A stretch of 64,000 nucleotides of DNA, taken from the NCBI GenBank assembly GCA_019637395.1, contig JAHBVR010000006.1, positions 124,001-188,000 on the forward strand. Direction: 5' to 3'. A program made the position numbers and the translations under genes. This document shows, in pieces, positions 16,845-25,953 of the stretch. Source of the DNA: Vulcanimicrobiota bacterium (GTDB lineage: Bacteria; Vulcanimicrobiota; Xenobia; Xenobiales; JADMJV01). Each line of letters starts with the position of its first letter. Position 1 is the first letter of the stretch. The notes beneath the pieces are model-generated. The model worked only from the letters and a program-made list of their open reading frames with translations, was not told the origin of the DNA and made no database searches.

Positions 16845-18170
16845 ATGGCTAAGAAAAGTTCTTCTACTCCGTCCGCAGCCGCTACAGCACCTCGCCCGGT
16901 GGTCATCGACGGACTGCGCTCTCCTTTCGTCAAAGCTTTCGGCGAATTCCAACGTTGGGGCACCGTCGAACTGTCCCAACGCGTGGCCGTGGAACTGCTG
17001 GAAAAGTCCCGCTTTCCAGCCGACAAATTGGATGAAGTCATCATGGGCTGCGTGCTTCCCAGCGTGAACGCCCCCAACGTGGCGCGGGAAGTCGTTCTGG
17101 GCACCGAAATCCCCAACCATGTCCCCGGCATGACGGTCGCGCGCGCCTGTTCCAGCAGCGCCCAGGCGCTCATCCTGGCCTCCCAGGGTATCAAGACGGG
17201 AGACTACCGGGCCGTGCTGGTAGGCGGCGTGGAATCAATGTCCAACGTGCCGGTACCGCACAACAAGCGCGTCATCGACACGCTGATGGCTTTCTCCAAG
17301 GCCAAGGGGGTGGCCAAGAAAGTCGCCCTGCTCCGCCAGCTCCGGCCGGCCGACTTGCTGCCCAAGCCGCCCAGTATCGCGGAAGCTTCCACCGGCAAAA
17401 CCATGGGCCAGCATGCCGAGCTCATGGCCCGTCTCAACCACATTTCGCGTGAAGACCAGGACGAATTGACGCAACGCAGCCATCAACGCGCCGCCGCCGC
17501 CTGGGAAGCCGGTAAATATGCCGAAGAAGTGGCCACCATGTGGCCTCCGAGCAGTTATCAGCCGGTCAGCCGCGACGCTTACGTGCGCGGCGATACCACC
17601 GTGGAGAAACTGGCCAGTCTCAAGCCGGCCTTCGACAAAACCTATGGGACCTTGACGGCCGGCAATTCTTCAGGCCTGACCGATGGAGCGGCCATGCTGC
17701 TGGTAGCCGAGGAAAACTTCGCGCGCGAACTGGGCTACAAGCCGCTCAGCCGGGTGCTCTCCTGGAGCAACTCCGCTCTGGCTCCGGAACCGCAACTCTT
17801 GATGGGGCCGGCCTATGCCGTGCCGGCCGCTCTCAAAAAAGCCGGTCTCAAGCTCGAAGACATGGATCTGGTCGACATCCACGAGGCCTTCGCCGCCCAG
17901 GTCCTGAGCGTCATTCGCCAGTTGGAATCAGCTGAATTCGCCAAACAAATCGGCTGGGGCGACCAGCCGGTCGGCAAAATCGACCCGGAGAAACTGAACG
18001 TCAACGGCGGCTCGCTGGCCCTGGGTCATCCCTTCGGGGCCACCGGCGCACGTATGATTTTGAGCATGTCGCGTGAACTCCAGCGCCGGAAAGGGCGTTA
18101 CGCTCTGCTGGCCTGGTGCGCCGCCGGAGGATTGGGCACGGCCATCGTGCTGGAAAGAGTTGAGGACTAA
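16845..18170 (+). CDS. Thiolase (acetyl-CoA acyltransferase, FadI-like)
   Basis: This 441-residue enzyme catalyses thiolytic cleavage (or the reverse condensation) of 3-ketoacyl-CoA. The nucleophilic Cys is in ARACSSSAQAL (about residue 102). The oxyanion and base residues are in LVDIHEAFAAQ, GHPFGATGAR and AWCAAGGLGTA, the last holding the second catalytic Cys. The 441-residue size and the insert between residues 145 and 190 fit the trifunctional-enzyme beta/FadI subgroup more than short acetyl-CoA acetyltransferases. It is immediately followed by the hydratase/dehydrogenase gene, 4 bases downstream, as in fadI-fadJ operons. It probably forms a beta-oxidation complex with that product. Confidence 0.93.
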   Translation: MAKKSSSTPSAAATAPRPVVIDGLRSPFVKAFGEFQRWGTVELSQRVAVELLEKSRFPADKLDEVIMGCVLPSVNAPNVAREVVLGTEIPNHVPGMTVARACSSSAQALILASQGIKTGDYRAVLVGGVESMSNVPVPHNKRVIDTLMAFSKAKGVAKKVALLRQLRPADLLPKPPSIAEASTGKTMGQHAELMARLNHISREDQDELTQRSHQRAAAAWEAGKYAEEVATMWPPSSYQPVSRDAYVRGDTTVEKLASLKPAFDKTYGTLTAGNSSGLTDGAAMLLVAEENFARELGYKPLSRVLSWSNSALAPEPQLLMGPAYAVPAALKKAGLKLEDMDLVDIHEAFAAQVLSVIRQLESAEFAKQIGWGDQPVGKIDPEKLNVNGGSLALGHPFGATGARMILSMSRELQRRKGRYALLAWCAAGGLGTAIVLERVED

Positions 18171-18174
18171 AGCC

Positions 18175-20280
18175 TTGGAACGCAAGCATCTAACCCTCGA
18201 GGTGAAGGAGAACGGCACGGCCGTCATCACCCTGGATATGGCCGAGAGCAAGGTCAACCTGATCAACTTTGAGTTGCTAACCGAGTTTAAAGAAGCTCTG
18301 GAAGAGCTGACCAGCAACGCCTCGGCCCGAGCGCTGGTGGTCACCAGCGCTAAAAAGGCCCAGTTCATCGCGGGCGCGGATATCAAGCTGATCCAGGGGA
18401 TCCATTCCATCGAGTCGGGCTACCAGTTGTGCGTTCAGGCTCAGGAAATCTACACTCAACTGGCCAACCTGAACATCCCCACCGTCTGCTCCATCGAAGG
18501 ACCCTGTCTGGGCGGCGGATTGGAACTGGCCCTGTGCTGTCAGTACCGGCTGGCCAGTGACTCCAGCTCCACCGTGCTGGGGCTTCCCGAAGTTCAGATC
18601 GGGGTATTGCCCGGTCTGGGCGGGACCCAGCGCCTGCCCCGCCTGATCGGTCTGCAGGCCTCTCTGGACATGATCTTGACCGGGCGCAAAGTCAAACCAG
18701 CCAAAGCTCTCAAGCTGGGCTTGGTAGACGAAGTCGTGCCGGCTTCGCTGCTGGCCAAACGCTCCATGCAGGCCGCCACGGAGTTGCGTGACCGTCTCGG
18801 TCAAGCCTGGATCAATACCCAGAAACGGGGCCAAAGCAAAGCCTCCAACTGGTTGGGCAAACTGGCCGCCCGCAGCTTCCTGCCGATGAAGTTACGTCAG
18901 GACCTGGAAAAGAAGACGCGCGGCCACTATCCCGCTCCCTTCAAAGCTCTGGAGTCGGTACTGAACAGCCAGAAGACCACTCTGGCCGAAGGGCTGCGCC
19001 TGGAGGCGGAGTTATTCGCGGAATGCGCCACCACTTCGGTGAGCAAGTCCCTGATTCACCTCTATGAAATCACCACCCAGAATCGCGCCGATTCGGCCAG
19101 GATGGCCGACGCGGTCACCCAGGAAAAAACCAAGGTAGGCGTGTTGGGCGCCGGCTTGATGGGTTCAGGTATCACCACCGTGGCCGCCGCCCAGGGTTAC
19201 CCGATTGTTATCAAAGATCAGAATGCCGACAGCGCCGGCCGCGTCATGGCCTATGCCGATAAGGTGTACAGTCGGGAGGTGGAGCGTAAACGCATCCGCG
19301 CCTTCGAAAAAGGCAAGCGCCTCAACCGCATTCATCCCACCACCGAGTATAAGCCCTTTGACAACGCCGAGATCGTGATCGAAGCCGTCTTTGAAGACGT
19401 GGCCGTCAAACACAAAGTGATTCAGGAAATCGAAGCGATCAATCCTAAGGCCATTTTCGCTACCAACACTTCGGCCATTCCCATCGGCGACATCGCCCAA
19501 GGGGCGGCCCGACCCGAACAGGTACTGGGCATGCACTTCTTCTCTCCGGTGGAGAAGATGCAGTTAGTGGAAGTCATCACTACCAAGGATACCAGCGAAG
19601 AAGCTTTGCACCGCGTGGTCAAGCTCGCGCGCGAGATGAACACCCACGTAGTGGTGGTCAACGACGGCCCCGGCTTTTTTACTTCCCGCGTGCTCTCGGC
19701 CTTTCTCGGCCAGGCTTTATTGTGCTACGCGGAAGGCACGCCCGCCGATCAGATCGATGCCGCCCTGACCGAACTCGGCTTTCCGGTCGGCCCTATGACT
19801 TTGATCGACGAAGTAGGACTGGACGTGGCCGCCAAGGTTATGAAAGTCATGAACGATCATCTCCCGCTACGCTTCCCCAAGCCGGCCGGCTGGGAAGCCA
19901 TCAGCGCCGACGGGCGGGCCGGCAAAAAATCGGGCAAAGGATTCTATCTCTACTCGAAGGGCAAGAAGGTAGCCGATCAGGCGTTGCACCAGAAGGTGAC
20001 GTCGACCTCGGCCTCACGCAACCTGACCCGCCGCGACATCCAGGAGCGCTGCCTCTACGCCTTCCTATGCGAAAGCCTGCACTGCCTGGAGGAAGGCATT
20101 CTGCGCAGCCAGGACGACGGCGATCTGGCCAGCGTCTTCGGATTGGGTTTCCCGCCTTTCCTGGGCGGACCATTCTTCCTCATGAAGCAGCAAGGCGTGG
20201 ACACCACCACCCGCAAACTCGAGGAACTCAGGCAACGCTTCGGCGATGCCTTCGCTTCCCCTCAACTGACCCGCGCCTAG
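18175..20280 (+). CDS. fadJ: Bifunctional enoyl-CoA hydratase / 3-hydroxyacyl-CoA dehydrogenase
   Basis: This is the alpha subunit of the fatty-acid oxidation complex. The N-terminal crotonase domain (residues 1-300) has GPCLGGGLELALCCQYRLAS and LGLPEVQIGVLPGLGGTQRLP, the latter two blocks carrying the catalytic glutamates. The NAD-binding Rossmann motif is VGVLGAGLMGSGI. The 3-hydroxyacyl-CoA dehydrogenase catalytic block is VLGMHFFSPVEKMQLVEVI. A C-terminal dehydrogenase domain follows. The longer open frame begins inside the thiolase gene, but a TTG at 18175 has GAGG 9 bases upstream and gives 701 residues, the normal length. The last four bases (CTAG) also encode the stop of the convergent thioesterase gene. 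Confidence 0.93.
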   Translation: MERKHLTLEVKENGTAVITLDMAESKVNLINFELLTEFKEALEELTSNASARALVVTSAKKAQFIAGADIKLIQGIHSIESGYQLCVQAQEIYTQLANLNIPTVCSIEGPCLGGGLELALCCQYRLASDSSSTVLGLPEVQIGVLPGLGGTQRLPRLIGLQASLDMILTGRKVKPAKALKLGLVDEVVPASLLAKRSMQAATELRDRLGQAWINTQKRGQSKASNWLGKLAARSFLPMKLRQDLEKKTRGHYPAPFKALESVLNSQKTTLAEGLRLEAELFAECATTSVSKSLIHLYEITTQNRADSARMADAVTQEKTKVGVLGAGLMGSGITTVAAAQGYPIVIKDQNADSAGRVMAYADKVYSREVERKRIRAFEKGKRLNRIHPTTEYKPFDNAEIVIEAVFEDVAVKHKVIQEIEAINPKAIFATNTSAIPIGDIAQGAARPEQVLGMHFFSPVEKMQLVEVITTKDTSEEALHRVVKLAREMNTHVVVVNDGPGFFTSRVLSAFLGQALLCYAEGTPADQIDAALTELGFPVGPMTLIDEVGLDVAAKVMKVMNDHLPLRFPKPAGWEAISADGRAGKKSGKGFYLYSKGKKVADQALHQKVTSTSASRNLTRRDIQERCLYAFLCESLHCLEEGILRSQDDGDLASVFGLGFPPFLGGPFFLMKQQGVDTTTRKLEELRQRFGDAFASPQLTRA

Positions 20281-20651
20281 AGCCCCTGGGCGCCGTGGGC
20301 GACGGGGCGGCCGGATTCGTCAATGGACACGAAGATAAGGGTGGCCTGGGTGACGTCGATCTTGCGGGAGACGCCGTTGTGCATGCGCTCGGCCACCACC
20401 GAGACGTCCACCGTTAAGCTGGTTCGGCCTTTCTTGATCACGGTGCCATAGAAGCTGACCACGTCGCCCACCAGGACCGCCTGCTTGAATTCGACCTTTT
20501 CCAGGGCGACCGTTACGACACGGTAGGCGGTGCAACGCTGAGCGGCAATGGCGCCGGCCTGATCGATATAGCTGAGCAACACGCCCCCAAAAATCGTTCC
20601 CTGCCCGTTGGTCTCCCGGGGCATCATCATTACCCGAATCGATGGTTCCAC
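20277..20651 (-). CDS. Acyl-CoA thioesterase, hotdog fold (YciA-like)
   Basis: This is a single hotdog domain of 124 residues. PRETNGQGTIFGGVLLSYIDQAGAIAA, split as PRETNGQGTIFGG and LLSYIDQAGAIAA, is the classic YciA/BACH block, with the catalytic Asp in YIDQAG. VEFKQAVLVGDVVSFYG follows, as expected. The chosen start is GTG 20651 (VEPSIRVMMMPRE), with GGGAGG 3 bases upstream; the longer frame to 20696 adds a stretch that looks non-coding. It is convergent with the beta-oxidation operon and presumably releases free acids from acyl-CoA. Confidence 0.85.
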   Translation of the reverse strand: MEPSIRVMMMPRETNGQGTIFGGVLLSYIDQAGAIAAQRCTAYRVVTVALEKVEFKQAVLVGDVVSFYGTVIKKGRTSLTVDVSVVAERMHNGVSRKIDVTQATLIFVSIDESGRPVAHGAQGL

Positions 20652-20700
20652 TCGCCTCCCTTTGGTCGGCGACCCCCTAACTCCCCCTCTCACCAATGGA

Positions 20701-20727
20701 AAAGAAAAAGGACCGGTTTCCCGGTCC
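20701..20727 (-). terminator. Rho-independent terminator after pilQ
   Basis: On the minus strand a hairpin GGACCGG / CCGGTCC (20710-20727, loop GAAA) is followed by TTTTTCTTT at 20709-20701. It starts 24 bases past the pilQ stop and is a good intrinsic terminator for the minus-strand pil operon, ahead of the thioesterase gene. Confidence 0.8.
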
Positions 20728-20750
20728 TCTTCCTTTCGCGTTCGCGAAGG

Positions 20751-22865
20751 TTACTTCATAATGTTGGGGGTCAGCATGATGACCACTTCGTTACGAGTTT
20801 TCGAGAACGTGGTGTTGCGGAAGAGAGTGCCGAAGATGGGCAGGTCGCCCAGCAACGGAATCTTCTGCACAGCCTGGATATCTTCTTCGCGAATCAGGCC
20901 GCCGAGAACGAGCGTCTCGCCGTCTTTGATTCGGGCGTCGGTGGTGACCTTACGCACCGCAGTGCGCGGGTACTGGTTATTCACCAGTTCGACCAGGGTG
21001 CTCACCTCGGGGAGGATCTTGCAGACCACGTAGCCGTCTTGTTTCACGTTGGCGGTTACGTCCAACTTGATACCGATGTCAACGTAGTTCACCTGGAACT
21101 GACCAGCGCGGGGGTCGAAGTAGACGATGGGGAACTTGTCACCGATGTGAATCTGAGCTTCCGTTCCGCTCTGGGCGGCGACGCGGGGCGAGGCCAAAAC
21201 CTTGGCTTCGTTCTGCGAGATAAGGAAGTTCAGATTGGCCTGGAGAACCAAGCCGCTACGGGCAAAGGTGCCAATGTCCAAGGGGAAAGCCTGGGCGCCG
21301 GCAACGGCCTGGGCACCCTGGAAGGCGCCGATGCCACTGACACGGTTACCGATGATTTCGAAGGGGCTAACCTGGGCCGGAGCGCCGCCGGCGAGAGGGG
21401 TGCCGATGATGCCACGATAGTTCTCAGCGAAAGTAACGTTAGTCGCACCGGCGGCTCCACTCTGGCTGGTCCAGAGAATACCGACGTTCTTACGACCGGC
21501 TTCGGTCAGGTCAACAACTTTGCATTCGATGACAACCTGGTCCAGGGGTTTATCGAGCTGGTCAAGGAGTTCCTTGGCCTGCTCGATGGCTCCGGGGGAG
21601 CCTTCGAGGATCAGGGTGGACTGACGGGTGTCGACGTTCATCTGAACGTCGGGCACCAGGGTGGCCAGCAGCGACTTGACTTCATTCAAGTCGCCGTACT
21701 TCACCTGTACGAACTCACGCTGGGGGGGCGGTGGCACATCCGGAACGCGGTCCAGATTCGGAACATCGTTCTTGATTTGCAGGATGTCACTGCGGGAGCC
21801 CACAGCGTAAAAGCCGTTCATGGTAGGGTGAGGGATGAACTCAACGTCTTTGTACTGCCCCTGCAAGAAACCGATGACCTTAGCGGCGGGAGCCTTTTCC
21901 AGCAGGATTTCCTGACGGATGGCGCCCTTGCGGGTCTTCGGTCCCATGCTCTTGCCGAGGATTTCATCCTCGATCTGGTTGACCTTTTCGGGAGCGGCCA
22001 CAATCAGAGTATTGTAGCCGATCAGCTTGTAAGCGATGTCGTTTTCCTGCATCTTGAGGATGAGGGCGAGAGCGCCGTCCACCGGAACGCTCTTCAGCGT
22101 GACGGTTACAGAGCCTTCGACACCGGGTCCGATGTAGACGTTTCGGCCCATTTCTTTGGCCAGGATTTTGATGACGTAGACTAGGTCAGCATTGACGAAG
22201 TCCAGGGTCACCAGCTTGGGACGGTTGGCCACGCGGCGGGGAGCAGGGCGGCGGCGCAGGGCCGACGTTTCCTGACCCGAGCCCGACAGGGCGATCATCC
22301 GAGGAGCGGCCGGGCGGGGAGCCTGAGCTACCTGCGCCGGCTTCACCGCGGGGTGATGCGCCGGGACGTGGTGAGCAACCGGCTGTTTGGGCTGTTTGGG
22401 TTCGGGCTGAGCGGCTTGAACCGGCTCGGCTGGGGTGTTCGTTTGTTTCCCCTCAGCCATAGTAACGGTCGAGACCGACAGGGTGAGACCCTTAGAGCCC
22501 GTGGCGGTGACTACTTTGTAGTCCGGTAAGCTGACAGTGCTTACGGTAATGCGAACGGTGGAATCCGTTAGCTGTTTGACAGAGGCGCTGCTGACCAAGC
22601 CTTTGTTGATCGGCATTGCGCCTTTGACGTTGCCGCCCAGCTTGGCTGGGAACACGTCAACGATGATTTGATTTTGCGGCTGGGTAAGTGCTTTAGCGCG
22701 ATGCTGCACAGGGCCGCTGGCTGAAACTTCGATGCGCACGGTGTTAGAGCCACCAACGACCTTAACATCGGTGACCGTGCCGTCGGCGTAGGCCACCGAG
22801 GCGAAGCCAACGAGCACCAGGAGCGCCATCAAAAATCTCCAGCTTCTATGCGTAACTGAAAGCAT
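20751..22865 (-). CDS. pilQ: Type IV pilus secretin PilQ
   Basis: PilQ forms the outer-membrane ring through which the pilus passes. The 704-residue protein has a signal peptide (FLMALLVLVGFASVAYA). An N-terminal AMIN-type domain (about 30-160, for example IIVDVFPAKLGGNVKG) follows, then a Pro/His/Gln-rich linker (PVAHHVPAHHPAVKPAQ). Next come STN/N-domains (LVTLDFVNADLVYVIKILA; VKYGDLNEVKSLLATLV). The C-terminal secretin domain ends in KDGETLVLGGLIREED and PLLGDLPIFGTLFRN. The start is ATG 22865, 12 bases after AAGGAGG; GTG 22874 is a possible alternative. The 253-base spacer up to pilO is too small for a normal pilP and may carry a promoter. Confidence 0.95.
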   Translation of the reverse strand: MLSVTHRSWRFLMALLVLVGFASVAYADGTVTDVKVVGGSNTVRIEVSASGPVQHRAKALTQPQNQIIVDVFPAKLGGNVKGAMPINKGLVSSASVKQLTDSTVRITVSTVSLPDYKVVTATGSKGLTLSVSTVTMAEGKQTNTPAEPVQAAQPEPKQPKQPVAHHVPAHHPAVKPAQVAQAPRPAAPRMIALSGSGQETSALRRRPAPRRVANRPKLVTLDFVNADLVYVIKILAKEMGRNVYIGPGVEGSVTVTLKSVPVDGALALILKMQENDIAYKLIGYNTLIVAAPEKVNQIEDEILGKSMGPKTRKGAIRQEILLEKAPAAKVIGFLQGQYKDVEFIPHPTMNGFYAVGSRSDILQIKNDVPNLDRVPDVPPPPQREFVQVKYGDLNEVKSLLATLVPDVQMNVDTRQSTLILEGSPGAIEQAKELLDQLDKPLDQVVIECKVVDLTEAGRKNVGILWTSQSGAAGATNVTFAENYRGIIGTPLAGGAPAQVSPFEIIGNRVSGIGAFQGAQAVAGAQAFPLDIGTFARSGLVLQANLNFLISQNEAKVLASPRVAAQSGTEAQIHIGDKFPIVYFDPRAGQFQVNYVDIGIKLDVTANVKQDGYVVCKILPEVSTLVELVNNQYPRTAVRKVTTDARIKDGETLVLGGLIREEDIQAVQKIPLLGDLPIFGTLFRNTTFSKTRNEVVIMLTPNIMK

Positions 22866-23118
22866 AGAATTCACCCACCTCCTTAGATATCGAAATAAGT
22901 CTGCATCACAGTGGATGGCTGCTGCCATCCATCGGCCACAACGACTGGGACCCGTCATAGCCACATTGTTCTTTGTGTTTGTGAACCGAGTCCCTAAGTC
23001 ATCACCACCCATCCTGAAATGCACCCCGGACCCGCGGTCCGCGGCAGCTATGTTAGAAATATTCTGCGCTGCCGTCTATCCAGACCAACCGGCCCGGACA
23101 GACTCCAGCTTCTTTACT

Positions 23119-23775
23119 TTAGTTCGTGCCAGTCTTCAGATAAGCCGTAATCGGCAGATCCAGGCTCAACGTCGGGCTCCCGACGCTGGTCTCGGAGGCA
23201 GTACCACCTCTGCTCATATGAAGCGAGTTGATGGTGACCAAACGGTCGAGCTTCATCGCGCCCAACTGATAGAGGAATTCCACGATAGTGGAATACTTGC
23301 CGCTCAGGGTCATCGTAAAAATACGAGTCTGGAAAGCCGCCAGGGCTTCGGGAGTTTCCTGAGCCGGCGCCGGAGCTCCACCGCTACCACCGGCCGGAGC
23401 CGAGGCCTGCTGGGGATTGCCCGGAGAGATGGACTTGATGATAAAGGTGTAGTCACCGGTGGTCTTCTGCTGGTCGAGCACCAGGCGCTCGATTTCCCGC
23501 AGGTAGTTCCCAACGAACTCGTCCGGGGTTTCATTGCTAACCTTGGTCGAAATGACCTTTTGCAACTCTTCCTGCTTCTCGCGGACTTGCTGCTGCAACA
23601 GCGGCAACTCCTTGATAGCTTCCTTCAGAGCGTTCAACTCCTCTTGCTTGGCGGCCAGATTAGCCTCAGCAGCCTTCTTGCGCTCCCACTTTTCGCTCCA
23701 GTCGAACATGTAGAAGCCGGCGCCGATGAGGAGAATCGCGATGATCGCGATAATCAATTTCATAGGTGTGGTCAT
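23119..23775 (-). CDS. pilO: Type IV pilus alignment protein PilO
   Basis: This 218-residue inner-membrane protein has one N-terminal transmembrane helix (LIIAIIAILLIGAGFYMF), then a coiled coil (residues about 30-75, KQEELNALKEAIKELP). A periplasmic alpha/beta domain (IFTMTLSGKYSTIVEFLYQL) follows, typical of PilO and interrupted by a Gly/Ala/Pro-rich insert (residues about 120-140). It lies 12 bases after pilN in the order M-N-O-(gap)-Q. PilO and PilN form the inner-membrane alignment complex. Confidence 0.9.
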   Translation of the reverse strand: MTTPMKLIIAIIAILLIGAGFYMFDWSEKWERKKAAEANLAAKQEELNALKEAIKELPLLQQQVREKQEELQKVISTKVSNETPDEFVGNYLREIERLVLDQQKTTGDYTFIIKSISPGNPQQASAPAGGSGGAPAPAQETPEALAAFQTRIFTMTLSGKYSTIVEFLYQLGAMKLDRLVTINSLHMSRGGTASETSVGSPTLSLDLPITAYLKTGTN

Positions 23776-23787
23776 TACACAGTCTCC

Positions 23788-24456
23788 TTACGGGGTGGCG
23801 CCGGGCGCCGGGGTTGCAGGTGCAGTAGAAGTCGGATCTTCCGACGGCGGGGGAGGGGGAGGGGCGGTGCTCGCGTCCTTCGTTCCCGGAGGCTTGTCCG
23901 TAGCCGCATTGGGATCAAAGTGGATGGTCATACTGAAGGTAAAGACATCCTCGGTATTGCCCTTACGTGAGCAGCTCTGGAGAACCGTGCCGTCGAAATA
24001 GGCGGATTCATTGAAGTTCTTCATCGTGGCAGCCACGATGGAGAGCGGCAGAGCGCCAGCGGCAGTCCCCGAGAACGAAATAGTGTTCGGGCCCGGGTCA
24101 ATATTCAGATTATCGATGTAGACGCTGTCAGGCAACAGAGAGCCGACCTCGCTCATCAAATTAGCGTACTTGAGAGGGTCGTGCATCAAGCTCTTGACCA
24201 GCTGGAACTGCTGCTCAAGCTTGGCGAGCTTTTCACGCTCTTTTTCGATGGCTTTCTTCGCCGTCTCGCACTGCTTGATCTCAGCCTCGACACCTACCCT
24301 TTGTTCGTCGATCTTCTTGATCTGTTGCTCAAGAGTTTGGCCGTAATAGTAAAAAGCCCCACTCGTCGCTACCACGAACACGAACAAAACGATCACGAGC
24401 GGATCGATTTGAAAACCGCGCTTTTCTGTTGGCAGCAGGTCTACCTTGATTGTCAT
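23788..24456 (-). CDS. pilN: Type IV pilus assembly protein PilN
   Basis: The cytoplasmic N-terminus carries VDLLPTEKR, the conserved (I/V)NLLP-type motif by which PilN binds PilM. One transmembrane helix (LVIVLFVFVVATSGAFYYY) and a coiled coil (about residues 40-85) follow. A periplasmic domain (LLPDSVYIDNLNIDPG) comes next. The last 40 residues form an unusual Pro/Thr/Ser tail with seven consecutive prolines (residues about 196-222) that is not normally found in PilN. It is 46 bases downstream of pilM and 12 bases upstream of pilO. Confidence 0.92.
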   Translation of the reverse strand: MTIKVDLLPTEKRGFQIDPLVIVLFVFVVATSGAFYYYGQTLEQQIKKIDEQRVGVEAEIKQCETAKKAIEKEREKLAKLEQQFQLVKSLMHDPLKYANLMSEVGSLLPDSVYIDNLNIDPGPNTISFSGTAAGALPLSIVAATMKNFNESAYFDGTVLQSCSRKGNTEDVFTFSMTIHFDPNAATDKPPGTKDASTAPPPPPPSEDPTSTAPATPAPGATP

Positions 24457-24502
24457 TGTCTTCCTCCCGGTGAAGGGTTTGGATAATCCCGTCTCACTCT
24501 AT

Positions 24503-25615
24503 TCAAGCCTTAACCTCATACAAAGCAAGACCCATAACGACAGACGCCATCGGGGCCAGGTCCGCGAGTTGCTCGGACGAAGACTCCTGGGCGCGGGTTA
24601 CATTCACCCGACGAAATGGGTTCGCCACTTCGCAACGAACTCCTAACTTAGCGGAGAGATAAGCGTCTAAATTTTTGAAACGCGCCGTTCCCCCCGACAG
24701 AATCACACTCTCGATGCCCTCGCCACGATATCGTGAACGATAATAATCGAAGGAACGTTGCACTTCTGTTACGAGTTCGTTGAGAACTGGATCGATGACG
24801 TTAAAAATTCTCATGGCGGTCGGAGGCAAGGGATTCGGATCGGAGTCGACCTTGATGATGCCCTTTTCCTTTTTGATCTGCTCCGCTTCTTCAAAGCTCA
24901 AGTTGAGCGACTGCCCGATAGCCTTGGTGAAGCTGTTGCCGGCCGCTGAAACGGTACGACAGTGGCGCAACGTTCCCGACTTGAAGATGCTGATGCTGGT
25001 GGTGGCCGCTCCCAGATTGATGAGCGCAAAAGTCTTACTCAACTGCTCAGCATCCAGCGAGAACTTCAGGGAGCGATAAATAGCCAGCGGCTCGATGTCA
25101 ATAGCGCCGGTCTCCACCCCGGAGGCCGAGATCACCAGCTTGGTCTTCTCGGTAATTTCCTTGGGAACGGCGATCAAGAGCACTTCCATATTTTTGCCGT
25201 CGCCGGAATCTTCACTGATGATACTGCCGGAGACCTGCGCTTCGGTAACCGAATAGGGCAGATAGCGTTCCGCCTCAAACTGGATAGCCTGGCTCAACTC
25301 CTTGGCCGGCATCTTGGGCATAGGAATCGGCCGAATCACGACCTGCTGGCCGGCCACGGAAGTAACCACCTTCTTGACATTAAGGCCGTTAGCCGAAATC
25401 ATCTCGCGGATGGCCTCCCCCAGGGACGAGGACTCCATGATGGCGCCATCTTTAATAGCGGCTGCGGGAGTGGGGCAAGTCACGAACTTCCAGAGTGTCA
25501 GATTCGCGGAGGTACCCTGCAACTGACACATCTTGATGGTATTACTCCCAATATCGATAGCCCCGGTGTCGGGCGCCTTGGGGCCGATCAGGTTCTTCAA
25601 AAACCCAAATGCCAT
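24503..25615 (-). CDS. pilM: Type IV pilus assembly ATPase-like protein PilM
   Basis: PilM is an actin-like cytoplasmic protein of the pilus alignment complex. The phosphate-binding strand TGAIDIGSNTIKMCQL lies at residues about 17-32. FALINLGAATTSISIF is the second, and VILSGGTARFKNLDAYL is the third nucleotide-binding element. The start is ATG 25615 (MAFGFLKNLIG), with AGGAGG 11 bases upstream. It gives 370 residues, the usual size; the longer frame to 25666 adds a non-conserved stretch. It heads the pilM-N-O-Q set. Confidence 0.94.
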   Translation of the reverse strand: MAFGFLKNLIGPKAPDTGAIDIGSNTIKMCQLQGTSANLTLWKFVTCPTPAAAIKDGAIMESSSLGEAIREMISANGLNVKKVVTSVAGQQVVIRPIPMPKMPAKELSQAIQFEAERYLPYSVTEAQVSGSIISEDSGDGKNMEVLLIAVPKEITEKTKLVISASGVETGAIDIEPLAIYRSLKFSLDAEQLSKTFALINLGAATTSISIFKSGTLRHCRTVSAAGNSFTKAIGQSLNLSFEEAEQIKKEKGIIKVDSDPNPLPPTAMRIFNVIDPVLNELVTEVQRSFDYYRSRYRGEGIESVILSGGTARFKNLDAYLSAKLGVRCEVANPFRRVNVTRAQESSSEQLADLAPMASVVMGLALYEVKA

Positions 25616-25953
25616 ATCAGTTACAACCTCCTCTTCCGGCTGCTCGGCAACCTGCTTGACTTTCAACCGCGTCGTGCGAATCCAGGCCTGATTTTGCTTG
25701 AAAAGTCACCCTGTTCGATTGGAATTTTTTTAAATTTCCGCCAATTGTCGGCCCTTGTTCGATGATAGACACGAAAGTCCTCTTTAACCTGTACGTCACA
25801 CCCTGGACCTGAATCCCAGGATGTTCTGTTTTATCGAATCGTACATACAGTCGATGGCGGGCGGTCTTCTGAGACTCACCCCAAACTCCTGTTGTACGGG
25901 TCAGCAAATCCGCATTCTTTTCCAGGAGCCCCAAGTCCCGATCGCCGGAAGCC
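25616..25953. other. 338-bp intergenic stretch between pilD and pilM
   Basis: This spacer on the minus-strand pil cluster probably holds the promoter of pilMNOQ. It contains an A/T-rich patch (AATTTAAAAAAATT on the minus strand around 25728), unlike the surrounding GC-rich coding DNA. A 105-codon minus frame crosses it, but its composition and lack of ribosome site make it unconvincing. I see no clear promoter, hairpin or RNA gene. Confidence 0.4.

Noticed and set aside
22866..23118. Missing PilP gene in the pilO-pilQ spacer
   Set aside because: No frame of adequate length or with a lipobox on the minus strand; only the in-frame upstream extension of pilQ, which lacks a ribosome site.
25617..25934. 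105-codon minus frame between pilD and pilM
   Set aside because: No ribosome site, no family resemblance and overlap with the pilM start region; I treat it as non-coding.
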